Assembly (NCBI GenBank): GCA_900104855.1
Contig: FNSS01000001.1
Location: forward strand, 4,216,001-4,280,000
Direction of reading: 5' to 3'
Origin: Rhizobiales bacterium GAS188
GTDB taxonomy: Bacteria > Pseudomonadota > Alphaproteobacteria > Rhizobiales > Beijerinckiaceae
DNA length: 64,000 bases
Part shown: positions 44,615 to 54,112 of the stretch, piece by piece
How the letters are laid out: the number at the start of each line of letters is the position of its first letter
How positions within the stretch are numbered: position 1 is the stretch's first letter
Notes under the pieces: generated by a model
Told to the model about the DNA's origin: nothing
Database searches by the model: none
What the model saw: only the letters and a program-made list of their open reading frames with translations
Made by a program: the position numbers and the translations under genes

Positions 44615-45178
44615 CGAATGCGGCAGCACGCGGGAGGTCAAGAGGCTGGTCGCGAGCGCGATCGCCGCCATGGCGATAGCGGCGCTCGCGCCATAGCCGA
44701 GCGCCCGATCCTCTTCGCAGCGCATCAGGCGCGGCAGCCCGACGATCACCAGCGCGATCGAGTAAAGGCTGAGCACCGAGGTCCAGGCGAGGCCTGGCAG
44801 CGCCCCGGTGGCGCCGGCGAGGAAAGTCGGCGTCAGCGCATAGGCGCAGAGCCGCAAGGCCCGGTCCTCATCGCGTTCGCCGCCGAACAGGGGCGCCAAG
44901 GCGTTGACGGCGAGCGCCAGCGCGTAGACGCCTGCCAGCACGCAGATATAGTCAAGCAACGCCACGCTGAGCGTCGCCGCGAGGGGCGGCCTAGCGAGAG
45001 CGGCCGAGCCTCCCCGGCCGGCGAGCCCGGCGACGAGCTTGACCAGGGCCGGCAGCCCCGCGAGCCAGAGGAGGTAGTCGCGATAGAGCGCGGTGAAACC
45101 CGCCTTCTCGCGCTCGATCTCGAGGAAGGTGGCGCGAGGCTTGATGCAGATATCGATGGCGCGATCGACCAGCTTCAC
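44612..45178 (-). CDS. Yip1/DUF1282-like integral membrane protein
   Basis: A 188-residue membrane protein. The opening VKLVDRAIDICIKPRATFLEIEREKAG is the cytoplasmic Yip1-domain start (a conserved P..TF..I pattern), followed by about five hydrophobic helices (45-65, 85-108, 128-148, 150-165, 168-183). The GTG at 45178 with an upstream GAGAG is chosen; longer frames have no family-like sequence. Function in bacteria unknown. It carries the 17-bp stop ladder. Confidence 0.78.
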   Translation of the reverse strand: MKLVDRAIDICIKPRATFLEIEREKAGFTALYRDYLLWLAGLPALVKLVAGLAGRGGSAALARPPLAATLSVALLDYICVLAGVYALALAVNALAPLFGGERDEDRALRLCAYALTPTFLAGATGALPGLAWTSVLSLYSIALVIVGLPRLMRCEEDRALGYGASAAIAMAAIALATSLLTSRVLPHS

Positions 45179-45483
45179 GGCGCTCTCAATTCTGCCGGCA
45201 CGCCTATACGCCAGGAGACCGCTCGGCTCGGCTTGATTCGCGTTTCGTTCACGGCGCCCGATCGTAAGACGCCGGACGCCGGGGTCAAGCCGCAGAACCG
45301 CAACAGGTCCCATCGCCCCGACAACAATGGGGCGCAACGCCTCGTAAAGGTTGAGTTTTCGGTGTCGCAGGCAGCAGCAAGGAAAATTTGCGCTTGCTTT
45401 GGTCGAATGCAACAAAAAATGTGGGCGAGAAAATGCTCTACCCGCGATCGCGTTTCGTATACTGTGCCGGGGCAAAATCAGCG
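45179..45483. other. Divergent 305-bp region between the Yip1-like and radical SAM genes
   Basis: No convincing gene. It holds a CGCCCC/GGGGCG hairpin (45314-45319 with 45329-45334), an AT-richer stretch 45350-45440, and a TATACT box (45458-45463) placed correctly to be the -10 element of the radical SAM gene, though no good -35 is visible 17 bp upstream. Confidence 0.4.
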
Positions 45484-47298
45484 ATGGGCGGCGGCATGAC
45501 GACCTTCCATATCGAGATCATCAAGCCCTCGCATTACGACCGGGATGGCTATGTCATCCAATGGTGGAAGGCCTGGATACCTTCGAATTCAATGGCTTGC
45601 CTCTATGCGATCTCGCAAGATTGCGCGGCTCGGCAGGTTCTGGGCGAAGACGTGTCGATCGAGGTCAATGCCTTCGACGAGATGAACATCACGATTCCCG
45701 TCGATCGCATCGCCGAGCGCATCCAGCAGCCGGGGCATGGCGGCCTCGTCTGCCTCGTCGGCGTGCAATCGAACCAATATCCGCGCGCCATGGCCATCGC
45801 CCGCAAGCTGCGGGCGCGGGGCGTCGCGGTCGCGATCGGCGGCTTCCATGTCAGCGGCTGCATGTCGATGCTGAAGGAGCTGACGCCCGAGCTGAAGGAG
45901 GCGGTCGATCTCGGCATCACCCTGTTCGCGGGCGAGGCGGAAGAGCATTTCGAGTCGTTCCTGAAAGATGTGCATGGCGGCACGGCGAAGCCGATCTACG
46001 ACTACATGCATGACCTGCCGAACTTGCAGAGGCAGACCATTCCGTATCTGCCGCGCGAGCTCGTGCAGCGCTATGACGGTGTCCTGTCGTCCTTCGACGC
46101 GGGGCGCGGCTGTCCCTTTCAATGCTCCTTCTGCACCATCATCAACGTGCAGGGGCGCAAATCGCGCTGGCGCGACGCGGACGATATCGAGCGCATCGTG
46201 CGCACCAATGCGGCGCAGGGCATCTCCCGCTTCTTCGTTACCGACGACAATTTCGCCCGCAATCGCAATTGGGAGCCGATCTTCGACCGGATGATCGAGT
46301 TGCGTGAGCAGCGCGGCTTCAAGCTGCACTTCCTTATCCAGGTCGATACGCTCGCCCACAAGATCCCAAACTTCATCGAGAAGGCCGCCCGGGCGGGGTG
46401 CAAATATGCGTTCATCGGGCTCGAGAGCATCAATCCCGACAATCTCGTCCATATGAAGAAGAACCAGAACCGCATCACCGAATACCGGAAGATGTTCCAG
46501 GCCTGGAAGGAAGCCGGCGTCGTCACCTATGCGGGCTTCATCATGGGCCTGCCGGGCGACACGCCGCAGACCATTCGCCGCGATATCGAGATCATCCAAC
46601 GGGAATTGCCGGTCGATGTGCTCGAATTCACCATGCTGACGCCGCTGCCGGGCTCGGAGGATCACCAGAAGCTGCACGAGCAAGGCACATGGATGGACCC
46701 GGACCTCAACAAATATGATCTCGAGACGGTCACGGTCGAGCATCCGCGCATGAGCCGCGAGGAATGGCAGCGCACCTATCAGGACATGTGGAGCTGGTAT
46801 TACACGGATGAGCATGTCGAGCGCCTGATGCGGCGCAACGTCGCCTACGGCATCAAGCCGATCAGGATCTGGCGCAGCGTGCTGCAGGTCTATGGCGCAG
46901 CCAATTTTGAGGTCGTGCATCCGCAGCAATGCGGCTATTTCCGCCGCAAGGACCGCACCCAGCGCCGGCCCGAGCTGCCGCGCATACCGGCCCTGATGTT
47001 TTACCCGATGCATGCCTGGCAAACGCTCGTCAAATATGTTCGCTACGGCCACTACGCATTGAAGACGCTGCGCATGCGCAGCCGCGTCGAGCGCGATCCC
47101 GCCTCGAAGACCTATGCGGATCTCGCCATCACGAAGGTGGTCGACGCCGAAGGCGAGGCGCTCGAGATGTTCGAGCTGAACGAAGCGTCGCGGACAGCCG
47201 TCGAGAAGGCGCGCCGCCAGGCCAGCAAGCACAAGCACGAGCACCACGTTCCGCCCGTCGAGGCCAAAGGCGGATCGGCGTTGACCCCGACCGCATAA
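45484..47298 (+). CDS. B12-binding-domain radical SAM protein
   Basis: A 604-residue class B-type radical SAM enzyme. A cobalamin-binding-like Rossmann domain (about 5-165: VCLVGVQSNQYPRAMAIARKL, AIGGFHVSG) lacks the DxHxxG base-off histidine. The [4Fe-4S] motif CPFQCSFC has Cys210, Cys214 and Cys217. The barrel continues with FVTDDNFARN, YAFIGLESINPDNL and GFIMGLPGDTPQTI. About 200 C-terminal residues contain basic stretches and a His-rich tail (KHKHEHH). The substrate is unknown; relatives act on lipids, hopanoids and tetrapyrroles. ATG at 45484, or 45496 four codons later. Confidence 0.88.
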   Translation: MGGGMTTFHIEIIKPSHYDRDGYVIQWWKAWIPSNSMACLYAISQDCAARQVLGEDVSIEVNAFDEMNITIPVDRIAERIQQPGHGGLVCLVGVQSNQYPRAMAIARKLRARGVAVAIGGFHVSGCMSMLKELTPELKEAVDLGITLFAGEAEEHFESFLKDVHGGTAKPIYDYMHDLPNLQRQTIPYLPRELVQRYDGVLSSFDAGRGCPFQCSFCTIINVQGRKSRWRDADDIERIVRTNAAQGISRFFVTDDNFARNRNWEPIFDRMIELREQRGFKLHFLIQVDTLAHKIPNFIEKAARAGCKYAFIGLESINPDNLVHMKKNQNRITEYRKMFQAWKEAGVVTYAGFIMGLPGDTPQTIRRDIEIIQRELPVDVLEFTMLTPLPGSEDHQKLHEQGTWMDPDLNKYDLETVTVEHPRMSREEWQRTYQDMWSWYYTDEHVERLMRRNVAYGIKPIRIWRSVLQVYGAANFEVVHPQQCGYFRRKDRTQRRPELPRIPALMFYPMHAWQTLVKYVRYGHYALKTLRMRSRVERDPASKTYADLAITKVVDAEGEALEMFELNEASRTAVEKARRQASKHKHEHHVPPVEAKGGSALTPTA

Positions 47299-47323
47299 AG
47301 CGGGGTCGGGTGGCGGGCCGAAG

Positions 47324-47387
47324 CGGCACGAACCAGGCCGGAGTGAACAAGGCCGGCACGAGCAGTTCGGCACGAGCAGCTCGGCAC
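47324..47387 (+). repeat. 14-bp tandem repeats downstream of the radical SAM gene
   Basis: CGGCACGAGCAGTT (47354) and CGGCACGAGCAGCT (47368) are adjacent, followed by a partial CGGCAC (47382); a diverged copy CGGCACGAACCAGG is at 47324. A GACCCCG/CGGGGTC hairpin (47283-47307) spans the gene's stop. Nothing else recognisable precedes iorA. Confidence 0.75.
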
Positions 47388-47493
47388 TCTTGGCCTCGCT
47401 CTCGCAGCGATGCTAGAATGGTTCTTGCCGCGGCTGCGCGCTTCGGCCGACATTTTGCCCCGCAAGCGCTCGCCCATCCATCGAGGCTGAACC

Positions 47494-49635
47494 ATGGCCG
47501 AACGATCCTTTGCCGAAGAAGTGAAGAAGCTGCGCCTCGGCGCGGGCGAGGAGTTCCGCGGCGAAGGCATCCTCGCCATCACCAAGGCGCTGCTGGAATC
47601 GGGCGTCTCCTATGTGGCGGGCTATCAGGGCGCGCCGATCTCGCATCTGATGGATGTGCTCGCCGACGCGAACGACATCCTCGAAGATCTCGGCGTGCAT
47701 TTCGAGAACAGCGCCTCGGAGGCGACGGCGGCGGCGACGCTTGCGGCCTCGGTCAATTATCCGTTGCGCGGCGCCGTCACCTTCAAGGCGCCGGTCGGCA
47801 CCAATGTGGCGTCCGATGCGCTCGCCAATTTGACCTCGGGAGGCGTCAAGGGCGGCGCCATGATCATCATCGGCGAGGATTACGGCGAAGGCTCCTCGAT
47901 CATGCAGGAGCGCAGCCACCCCTTTGCCATGAAGTCGCAGATCTGGCTGCTCGATCCGCGCCCCAACCTGCCGACCATCGTGCGCATGGTCGAGAAGGGT
48001 TTTGAATTGTCGGAGGCGTCCAACACGCCGGTGATGCTCGAGGTGCGCATCCGCGCCTGCCATGTCTATGGCCGCTTTACCACCAAGGACAATGTGCGGC
48101 CATCCTTCACCTTGCGGGACGCGATGGAGAACCCGGCGCGCGACGTCACCCGCATCGCCATGCCGCCCGGCACCTATGTGCATGAGAAAGAAAAGGTGGA
48201 GAAGCGCTGGCCGGCGGCCGTGAAATTCATCGAGGAGAACCAGCTCAACGAGTTCTTCGACGGGGAGGCGGCCGATATCGGCGTCGTCATGCAGGGCGGC
48301 ATGTACAACACCGCCTTGCGCTCGCTCGAGGTGCTCGGCCTTGCCGATGCCTTCGGCGCCGCCAAGCTGCCGATCTATGTGCTGAACGTCACCTATCCGC
48401 TCATCGATGCCGAGTTCGTGAAGTTCTGCGCCGGCAAGAAGGCGATCTTGATCGTCGAGGAGGGCCAGCCCGAATTCATCGAGCAGGCCGTCAACACCAT
48501 CCTGCGCCGCGCCGACATCCAGACCAAGATCCATGGCAAGGACATGCTGCCCATGGCGGGCGAATACACCGGCGCCGTGGTCCGCGACGGCATGCGCAAA
48601 TTCGTCGCCCATTACCGTGCCGACATGCTGCCCGAGGAACGCCCGGCCGAAGGCGACAATTCACGCAAGGCCGCCATGATGGCCGTCAACAGCCAGGTTC
48701 AGCCGCGCCCGCCCTCCTTCTGCACCGGCTGCCCGGAGCGGCCGATCTTCACCGCCATGAAGCTCGTCGAGCGCGAGCTCGGCCGCCATCATGTGAGCTG
48801 CGATATCGGCTGCCACCTGTTCTCGATCTTCCCGCCCTTCAATATCGGCGCCACCACCATGGGCTACGGCCTCGGCGGCGCCGGCGCCTCGGCCTTCAAC
48901 ACCAAATCGGATAGGCGCGTCATCTCGATGATGGGCGATGGCGGCTTCTGGCATAACGGCCTCGTCTCAAGCGTCGGCAATGCCGCGTTCAACAAGAGCG
49001 ACAACGTCATCATCGTGGTCGACAACGGCTACACCGCGGCGACCGGCGGCCAGGACATCCCATCCTCCCACTGGGACAACCCAACCCGCAACACCCAGAA
49101 CTCGATCGAGAAGGCGGTGCGCGGCGTCGGCGTCGAATGGGCGCGCACCATCACCCGCACCTACGACCTCGCCAAGATGCGCGACACGCTGAGGGAAGCG
49201 CTGACGACCTCCGAGAAGGGGCCGAAGGTCATCGTCGCCCAGTCCGAATGCATGCTCAACAAGCAGCGCCGGGTGCGCCCGCAGGTGCGCGCCGCCGTGG
49301 AACGCGGCGAGCGCGTGGTGCGCGAGCGCTTCGGCGTCGACGCCGATACCTGCACCGGCGATCATTCCTGCATCCGCCTGTCGGGCTGCCCATCCTTGAC
49401 CATCGCGCCGCATCCCGACCCGCTGCGCAAGGAGCCGGTCACCAAGGTGATCGATTCCTGCGTCGGCTGCGGCCTGTGCGGCGAGGTCGCGCATGCGGCG
49501 AAGCTCTGCCCCTCCTTCTATCGCGCCTCGATCATCGAGAACCCGTCGCAGTGGGACATGTTCAAATCGAAGCTGCGCAATGCGGTGATCTCATTCCTGC
49601 AACGGCGCCTCGCCCGAAAGTCGGCCTTCGCATGA
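47494..49635 (+). CDS. iorA: Indolepyruvate ferredoxin oxidoreductase, alpha subunit
   Basis: A 713-residue TPP- and Fe-S-dependent 2-oxoacid oxidoreductase. The N-terminal pyrimidine domain is YQGAPISHLMDVLA...FENSASEATAAATLAAS. The TPP-pyrophosphate domain starts FCTGCPERP (about 409) and has GDGGFWHNG...NVIIVVDNGYTAATGGQ. Two C-terminal cysteine clusters, CTGDHSC near 619 and CVGCGLC near 655 with later CPS, bind [4Fe-4S] centres. It converts aryl pyruvates to aryl-acetyl-CoA. iorB follows after 12 bp. Confidence 0.93.
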   Translation: MAERSFAEEVKKLRLGAGEEFRGEGILAITKALLESGVSYVAGYQGAPISHLMDVLADANDILEDLGVHFENSASEATAAATLAASVNYPLRGAVTFKAPVGTNVASDALANLTSGGVKGGAMIIIGEDYGEGSSIMQERSHPFAMKSQIWLLDPRPNLPTIVRMVEKGFELSEASNTPVMLEVRIRACHVYGRFTTKDNVRPSFTLRDAMENPARDVTRIAMPPGTYVHEKEKVEKRWPAAVKFIEENQLNEFFDGEAADIGVVMQGGMYNTALRSLEVLGLADAFGAAKLPIYVLNVTYPLIDAEFVKFCAGKKAILIVEEGQPEFIEQAVNTILRRADIQTKIHGKDMLPMAGEYTGAVVRDGMRKFVAHYRADMLPEERPAEGDNSRKAAMMAVNSQVQPRPPSFCTGCPERPIFTAMKLVERELGRHHVSCDIGCHLFSIFPPFNIGATTMGYGLGGAGASAFNTKSDRRVISMMGDGGFWHNGLVSSVGNAAFNKSDNVIIVVDNGYTAATGGQDIPSSHWDNPTRNTQNSIEKAVRGVGVEWARTITRTYDLAKMRDTLREALTTSEKGPKVIVAQSECMLNKQRRVRPQVRAAVERGERVVRERFGVDADTCTGDHSCIRLSGCPSLTIAPHPDPLRKEPVTKVIDSCVGCGLCGEVAHAAKLCPSFYRASIIENPSQWDMFKSKLRNAVISFLQRRLARKSAFA

Positions 49636-49647
49636 GGTTCTTCTCGC

Positions 49648-51243
49648 ATGCTTGACCGCACAGCCTCGGACGCGCAGGCGGGGGTGCAGGCCCGTGCCAT
49701 CCGCATCGCCATCCTGGCCATGGGCGGGGAGGGCGGCGGCGTGCTCGCCGACTGGATCGTCGATCTCGGCGAGCATGGCGATTATCTGGCGCAGCTGACC
49801 TCGGTGCCGGGCGTAGCCCAGCGCACCGGCGCCACCATCTATTATGTCGAGCTGTTTCCGAGGAAGGCGCTGGCGCCCGGCGCTCCGGAGCCGGTGCTGG
49901 CACTGATGCCGATGCCCGGTGACGTCGACATCGTCATCGCCTCCGAATTGATGGAGGCCGGGCGTGCCGTGCAGCGCGGCCTCATCACGCCCGACCGCAC
50001 CGCGCTCATCGCCTCCACGCATCGCGTCTTCGCCATGACCGAGAAGATCGCCATGGCCGATGGGCGTGCCGATGCGCCGGTGCTGCTCGAGGCCTGCCGC
50101 AACTCGGCGAAGAGCTTCTTCGGCGGCGATCTCGCGGCCGCCGCCGAGCGCACGGGCAGCGTCATCAGCGCCGTGCTGTTCGGCGCGCTGGCGCAGTCGG
50201 GCACGCTGCCTTTCGGGCGTGAAGCCTTCGAGGCGACGATCGAGCGCGCCGGCGTCGGGGTAGCGGCGAGCAAGCGCGGCTTCGCGGCCGGCTTCGCGGA
50301 GGCAAAGGGCCAAGGGACGCCAATCTCTGCGCCAAATTCGGGGCCAGTCTCGGCGCCGATCGCCGCCCCCGCGGCGGCAGACGCGAAGCCGCTCAGCCAG
50401 GCGCAAAGCGCCGGGCAGGTGGCCCTCGCGCCGCTGTTGGCGCAGGCGCGGACGACCATACCGCCGGCGGCGCAGGCTTTCGTGCGCATCGGCATCGAAC
50501 GCCTCGCCGATTATCAGGACCTCGATTATGCGCGCCTCTACCTCGAGCGGCTGAAGCCGGTCGCGGAGGCGGAGAAGCGCCATGGGGACGGCTCCGGCCG
50601 GTTGATCACCGAGACGGCGCGCGAGCTTGCGCTCGGCATGGCCTATGAGGACACCATAAGGGTCGCCGAGCTGAAGGTGCGGGCGACGCGTTTCGCGCGG
50701 GTGCGCGAGGAGGTGCGGGCTCGCGAGGGCCAGATCGTCGAGATCGCCGAGTTCATGTCTCCCCGCCTGCAGGAGATCGCCGAGTCGGTGCCGGCCTGGC
50801 TGGGGCGCGCCATGCTGCGGCGTGGACTTTTGCGCAACGTCATCGAGAATGCCACCCGGAAGGGCAAGATCGTCAAGACGACCTCGATCCGCGGCTTCCT
50901 GCAGCTTTATCTGGTGGCGAGCCTGAAGCCCTGGCGACGCTCGAACTTGCGCTATGCTGAAGAGCAGGCGCGGCTGCAGGCCTGGCTCGACACCGTGGTG
51001 GCGACCGTCCCGAAGGATTACGACCTCGCGGTCGAGGTCGCCGAATGCCGCAACCTGGTCAAGGGCTATGGCGACACGCATGAGCGCGGTACCGCCAATT
51101 ACCAGACGATCATCGCGCTGCTCGACCATATCGTGACGCGCCCGCAACCCGCGAAGCTCGTCGCCGAGCTGCGCAAGGCTGCGGTTTCCGATGACAATGG
51201 CGCGGCCTTGAAGGAGGCGATCTCGAAGCTGCAGCTGAATTGA
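49648..51243 (+). CDS. iorB: Indolepyruvate ferredoxin oxidoreductase, beta subunit with DUF6537-type extension
   Basis: A 531-residue protein longer than the archaeal IorB (about 200). Residues 1-190 are the POR gamma-like domain (AILAMGGEGGGVLADWIVD, AQRTGATIYYVELFP). A Pro/Ala linker (about 222-255) joins a 270-residue C-terminal domain, the DUF6537-type extension seen in aerobic proteobacterial IorB. The start ATG lies inside a TCGCATG that repeats the one at the iorA stop, 16 bp earlier. It forms the complex with IorA. Confidence 0.92.
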   Translation: MLDRTASDAQAGVQARAIRIAILAMGGEGGGVLADWIVDLGEHGDYLAQLTSVPGVAQRTGATIYYVELFPRKALAPGAPEPVLALMPMPGDVDIVIASELMEAGRAVQRGLITPDRTALIASTHRVFAMTEKIAMADGRADAPVLLEACRNSAKSFFGGDLAAAAERTGSVISAVLFGALAQSGTLPFGREAFEATIERAGVGVAASKRGFAAGFAEAKGQGTPISAPNSGPVSAPIAAPAAADAKPLSQAQSAGQVALAPLLAQARTTIPPAAQAFVRIGIERLADYQDLDYARLYLERLKPVAEAEKRHGDGSGRLITETARELALGMAYEDTIRVAELKVRATRFARVREEVRAREGQIVEIAEFMSPRLQEIAESVPAWLGRAMLRRGLLRNVIENATRKGKIVKTTSIRGFLQLYLVASLKPWRRSNLRYAEEQARLQAWLDTVVATVPKDYDLAVEVAECRNLVKGYGDTHERGTANYQTIIALLDHIVTRPQPAKLVAELRKAAVSDDNGAALKEAISKLQLN

Positions 51244-51274
51244 AATCGACGCGAAAAGCTGACACAGCTGACCC

Positions 51275-52507
51275 ATGAGCTCTAACACCCGCACCCTTCA
51301 GGATATCGTCGATGCGCATCGCCAGGAGGAGATCCTCTTCCTCGGCGAGCTGGTGAAGGTCGCGTCGGACAACCCGCCAGGCGACTGCGCCGCACATGCG
51401 GCACGCGCCGCCGAGCTCCTCGAGCTCCAGGGCTTTGCGGTCGAGCGCCATCCAGTGCCGGAAGACGCCGTCAAGGCGAACGGCATGATCAGCGCCACGA
51501 ACCTCATCATGCGCAAGCGCTTCGGCGAAGGCGGACCGGTCATCGCCCTCAACGCGCATGGCGATGTGGTGCCGCCCGGCGAGGGCTGGTCGGTCGATCC
51601 TTATGGCGCCGTCATCAAGGACGGTGTGATGTATGGGCGCGGCGTCGCCGTGTCGAAATCCGATTTCGCCACTTATGCGTTCGCCGTGAAGGCGCTGGAG
51701 CAAAGCGGCCTCGAGCTCAAAGGCGCGGTCGAGCTGCATCTGACCTATGACGAGGAGGTGGGCGGCGCCATCGGGCCCGGCCTGATCATCGAACAAGGTC
51801 TGTCGAAGCCCGATTACGTCATCAGCGCCGGCTTCTCCTACAGCGTCGTCGTCGCCCATAATGGCTGCCTGCATCTTGAAGTGCGGGTCGAAGGCAAGTC
51901 GGCGCATGCGGCTCGCCCCGATACCGGCGTCGATGCGCTGGAAGCGGCGACCCAGCTGCTGGTCGCGCTCTATGCCTTGCGCGAGCGCTACAAGGCGACG
52001 CATTCCAAGGTCGTCGGCATCGACCATCCGACCTTGACGGTTGGGCTGATTTCCGGTGGCATCAACACCAACGTGGTGCCGGACGTCGTGACCATGCGCA
52101 TCGACCGGCGCATGATCCCCGAGGAGAATCCCGAGCAGGTCGAGCGCGACCTGATCGCCGAGATCGAGCGCGTCTGCGGTGCCATGCCGGGCATCCGCGT
52201 CAAGACGCGGCGCATCCTCTTGGCGCGTCCCTTCACGCCGCAGCCCGGCCAGGAAGTGCTGGTCGCGGCGCTGCAGCGCCATGCCAAAACCGTCATGGGC
52301 ATCGACATTCCGGCCGAAGGCGTGCCGCTTTACACCGATGCCAGGCTCTATTCGGCGGCCGGCATCCCGACGGCGCTCTATGGCGCCGGCCCACGCTCGC
52401 TGCTCGAAGCCAATGGCCATCGGGCCGACGAGAAGCTGGTGCTCGAGGATCTGGTCAAGGCGACGAAGGTCGTGGCCCTCACCTTGGCGGAGCTGCTCGC
52501 CGCCTGA
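51275..52507 (+). CDS. M20 family ArgE/DapE-like metallohydrolase
   Basis: A 410-residue dizinc amidohydrolase. Metal and catalytic motifs are LNAHGDVVPPGEGW (first His/Asp), YDEEVGG with the Glu-Glu pair, the dimerisation-domain HAARPDTGVDALEAA and a C-terminal GPRSLLEANGHRADE. It deacylates N-acyl amino acids or diamino acids. Its position 32 bp after iorB suggests co-transcription and perhaps release of aromatic amino acids from conjugates (inference only). Confidence 0.88.
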   Translation: MSSNTRTLQDIVDAHRQEEILFLGELVKVASDNPPGDCAAHAARAAELLELQGFAVERHPVPEDAVKANGMISATNLIMRKRFGEGGPVIALNAHGDVVPPGEGWSVDPYGAVIKDGVMYGRGVAVSKSDFATYAFAVKALEQSGLELKGAVELHLTYDEEVGGAIGPGLIIEQGLSKPDYVISAGFSYSVVVAHNGCLHLEVRVEGKSAHAARPDTGVDALEAATQLLVALYALRERYKATHSKVVGIDHPTLTVGLISGGINTNVVPDVVTMRIDRRMIPEENPEQVERDLIAEIERVCGAMPGIRVKTRRILLARPFTPQPGQEVLVAALQRHAKTVMGIDIPAEGVPLYTDARLYSAAGIPTALYGAGPRSLLEANGHRADEKLVLEDLVKATKVVALTLAELLAA

Positions 52508-52519
52508 ACGCGGCTACGG

Positions 52520-52608
52520 TGGGACCGCGACCGTCCCGGTCGCCCTTCCCTGAACGGTCGGATCAATCGCAGCGTCATCAAGAGCGGGCGAGGACGCCCG
52601 CGTTCCCA
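52520..52608. repeat. Family A two-hairpin repeat, copy 1 (89 bp)
   Basis: Outer arms TGGGACCGC (52520) and GCGTTCCCA (ending 52608) pair with one mismatch and enclose GCGACCG-TCC-CGGTCGC and GCGGGCG-AGGA-CGCCCGC hairpins. The right part overlaps the last codons and stop (52578) of the nitrilase-like gene. It separates it from the convergent M20 gene. Confidence 0.85.
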
Positions 52609-53525
52609 CCCTCGCTTCCGTCCGAAGGATAGCGACCGAGATCCACCCGGCGCACCTGCCCGATCCGCTGCTGCTCGTCCCAATGGCGGTGATTGAAGAC
52701 CTGGCCCTCGCGGCGTACGCTTTCGATCGCATCAAGATCAAGGCGCGCCTGCACCCAGCCGGGCTTGTCGATCTCGCCTTGCGCGATCACGCCGTCATCC
52801 GGGAAGCCGAGATCGGGCGGACCGAAGAATCCGGCTGCGCCGCGATTGACGTCGACGGCGGGCGACCAATCGACGCTGCCGACGAGCGGGGCTTGTACCA
52901 CGATACACTGGCTCTCGAGCGCGCGCGCCTGCGCGCCGACCCGCACGCGCCAATAGCCCTGGAGCGTGTCGGTGCAGGAAGGGGCGAGCAGGATCTCGGC
53001 GCCGGCCTCGACGAGGGCGCGCGCGATCAGCGGGAACTCGATATCGTAGCAGATGGCGATGCCGATGCGGGCTGTGCCGATGTCGAAGACGGTAAGATCA
53101 GAGCCGCCGCCGATGTTCCATTGCTCGCGCTCGAAGCGCGTCATCATGATCTTTTCCTGGCGACCCTGCCCGCCATCCGGTGCGAACAGGCGCGCCACAT
53201 TGTGCGTCGTGCCGTCGGCCTGCCGTTGCGGGGCGCTGCCGGCGAGGATGGCGACGCCATGCCGGGCCGCGAGGCGCGCATGCAACGCATCGGCCTCGGC
53301 GAGATACTGGCCGACGGCGCCGATCGAAGCCTGCAGATCGGCTGAGGTTGCGCGGCCCGCGAGCGAGGCAAGCTCGAGCCCCGCATATTCGGGGAAGACC
53401 AGAAGCTCGGCGCCGCCGCGCACCCCATCCTCGACCCATCGCGTCAGCTTCGCCTCATAGGCCGCGAAATCCTCGAGCCAGTCGAGGTCATATTGGGCGG
53501 CCGCGATGGTGAGGTTGCGCGTCAC
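52578..53525 (-). CDS. Carbon-nitrogen hydrolase (nitrilase superfamily)
   Basis: A 315-residue amidase-type nitrilase-fold enzyme with the full catalytic triad: Glu46 in FPEYAG, Lys125 in RQEKIMMTRFE and Cys159 in ICYDIEF. It overlaps the preceding GNAT gene by 4 bp (ATGA), which implies coupled translation. In some bacteria a GNAT and a nitrilase domain are fused in one protein; here they are separate. Its last ten or so residues (EGGNAGVLARS) are encoded by the family A repeat. Confidence 0.93.
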   Translation of the reverse strand: MTRNLTIAAAQYDLDWLEDFAAYEAKLTRWVEDGVRGGAELLVFPEYAGLELASLAGRATSADLQASIGAVGQYLAEADALHARLAARHGVAILAGSAPQRQADGTTHNVARLFAPDGGQGRQEKIMMTRFEREQWNIGGGSDLTVFDIGTARIGIAICYDIEFPLIARALVEAGAEILLAPSCTDTLQGYWRVRVGAQARALESQCIVVQAPLVGSVDWSPAVDVNRGAAGFFGPPDLGFPDDGVIAQGEIDKPGWVQARLDLDAIESVRREGQVFNHRHWDEQQRIGQVRRVDLGRYPSDGSEGGNAGVLARS

Positions 53526-54112
53526 AGATACCGCATCCAGAACTGCATCGGCTTTCGCGTCTGCGCCGTGTCGCCGATATCGGTCCAGGCATAATGCCCG
53601 ACGAGGCCGGCGACCGGCTCGTAGCCGCGCTTGCGCCAGAAGCCGTCGAGCGGGCGGTACTCCGGATCGCGGCGCGGATCGTCGGATGCGCGCACGACAC
53701 CCGAGAAGGTCGCTTGCGTGACGCCCTCCGCGGCACGCGCCACGGCCTCGCGCCGGTCGAAGAAAGCGTGCCCGATGCCGCGTCCCCGATAGCTGCGCCG
53801 CAGCACCGATTCCCCGAAATAGAAGAGCTTCGCGAGATCATAGCCGCGTTCGAGGAAGGGCGCGGTCACGTCGGGATTCTGCCCCTGCAACGGGGCCGCG
53901 GTCGCCGCTCCCACCGTCTCGCCGGCATCGCTCGCCACGACGATGACGCCGTCCTTGAGGCGTGCGAAGCGCTCGATGTAATTCGCCTCATAATCGAGCG
54001 TGCCCTCATAGAGATAGGGCCATTCGCGGAAGACCTCGATGCGCAGCCGCGCCAGCGCCGGCAGGGCGCGTCGTAGCGCTTCCCCGGTCACCGGCTCGAT
54101 GCGCAGCGTCAT
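53522..54112 (-). CDS. GNAT family acetyltransferase of the nitrilase operon
   Basis: A 196-residue protein. The acetyl-CoA loop is RSYRGRGIGHAFFDRRE (about 110-126), and the sequence begins RIEPVTGEALRRALPALARLR then REWPYLYEGTLDYE, a pattern I recognise from GNATs neighbouring nitrilase genes. It overlaps both neighbours by 4 bp. Probable acetyltransferase with an unknown small-molecule substrate. Confidence 0.87.
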   Translation of the reverse strand: MTLRIEPVTGEALRRALPALARLRIEVFREWPYLYEGTLDYEANYIERFARLKDGVIVVASDAGETVGAATAAPLQGQNPDVTAPFLERGYDLAKLFYFGESVLRRSYRGRGIGHAFFDRREAVARAAEGVTQATFSGVVRASDDPRRDPEYRPLDGFWRKRGYEPVAGLVGHYAWTDIGDTAQTRKPMQFWMRYL

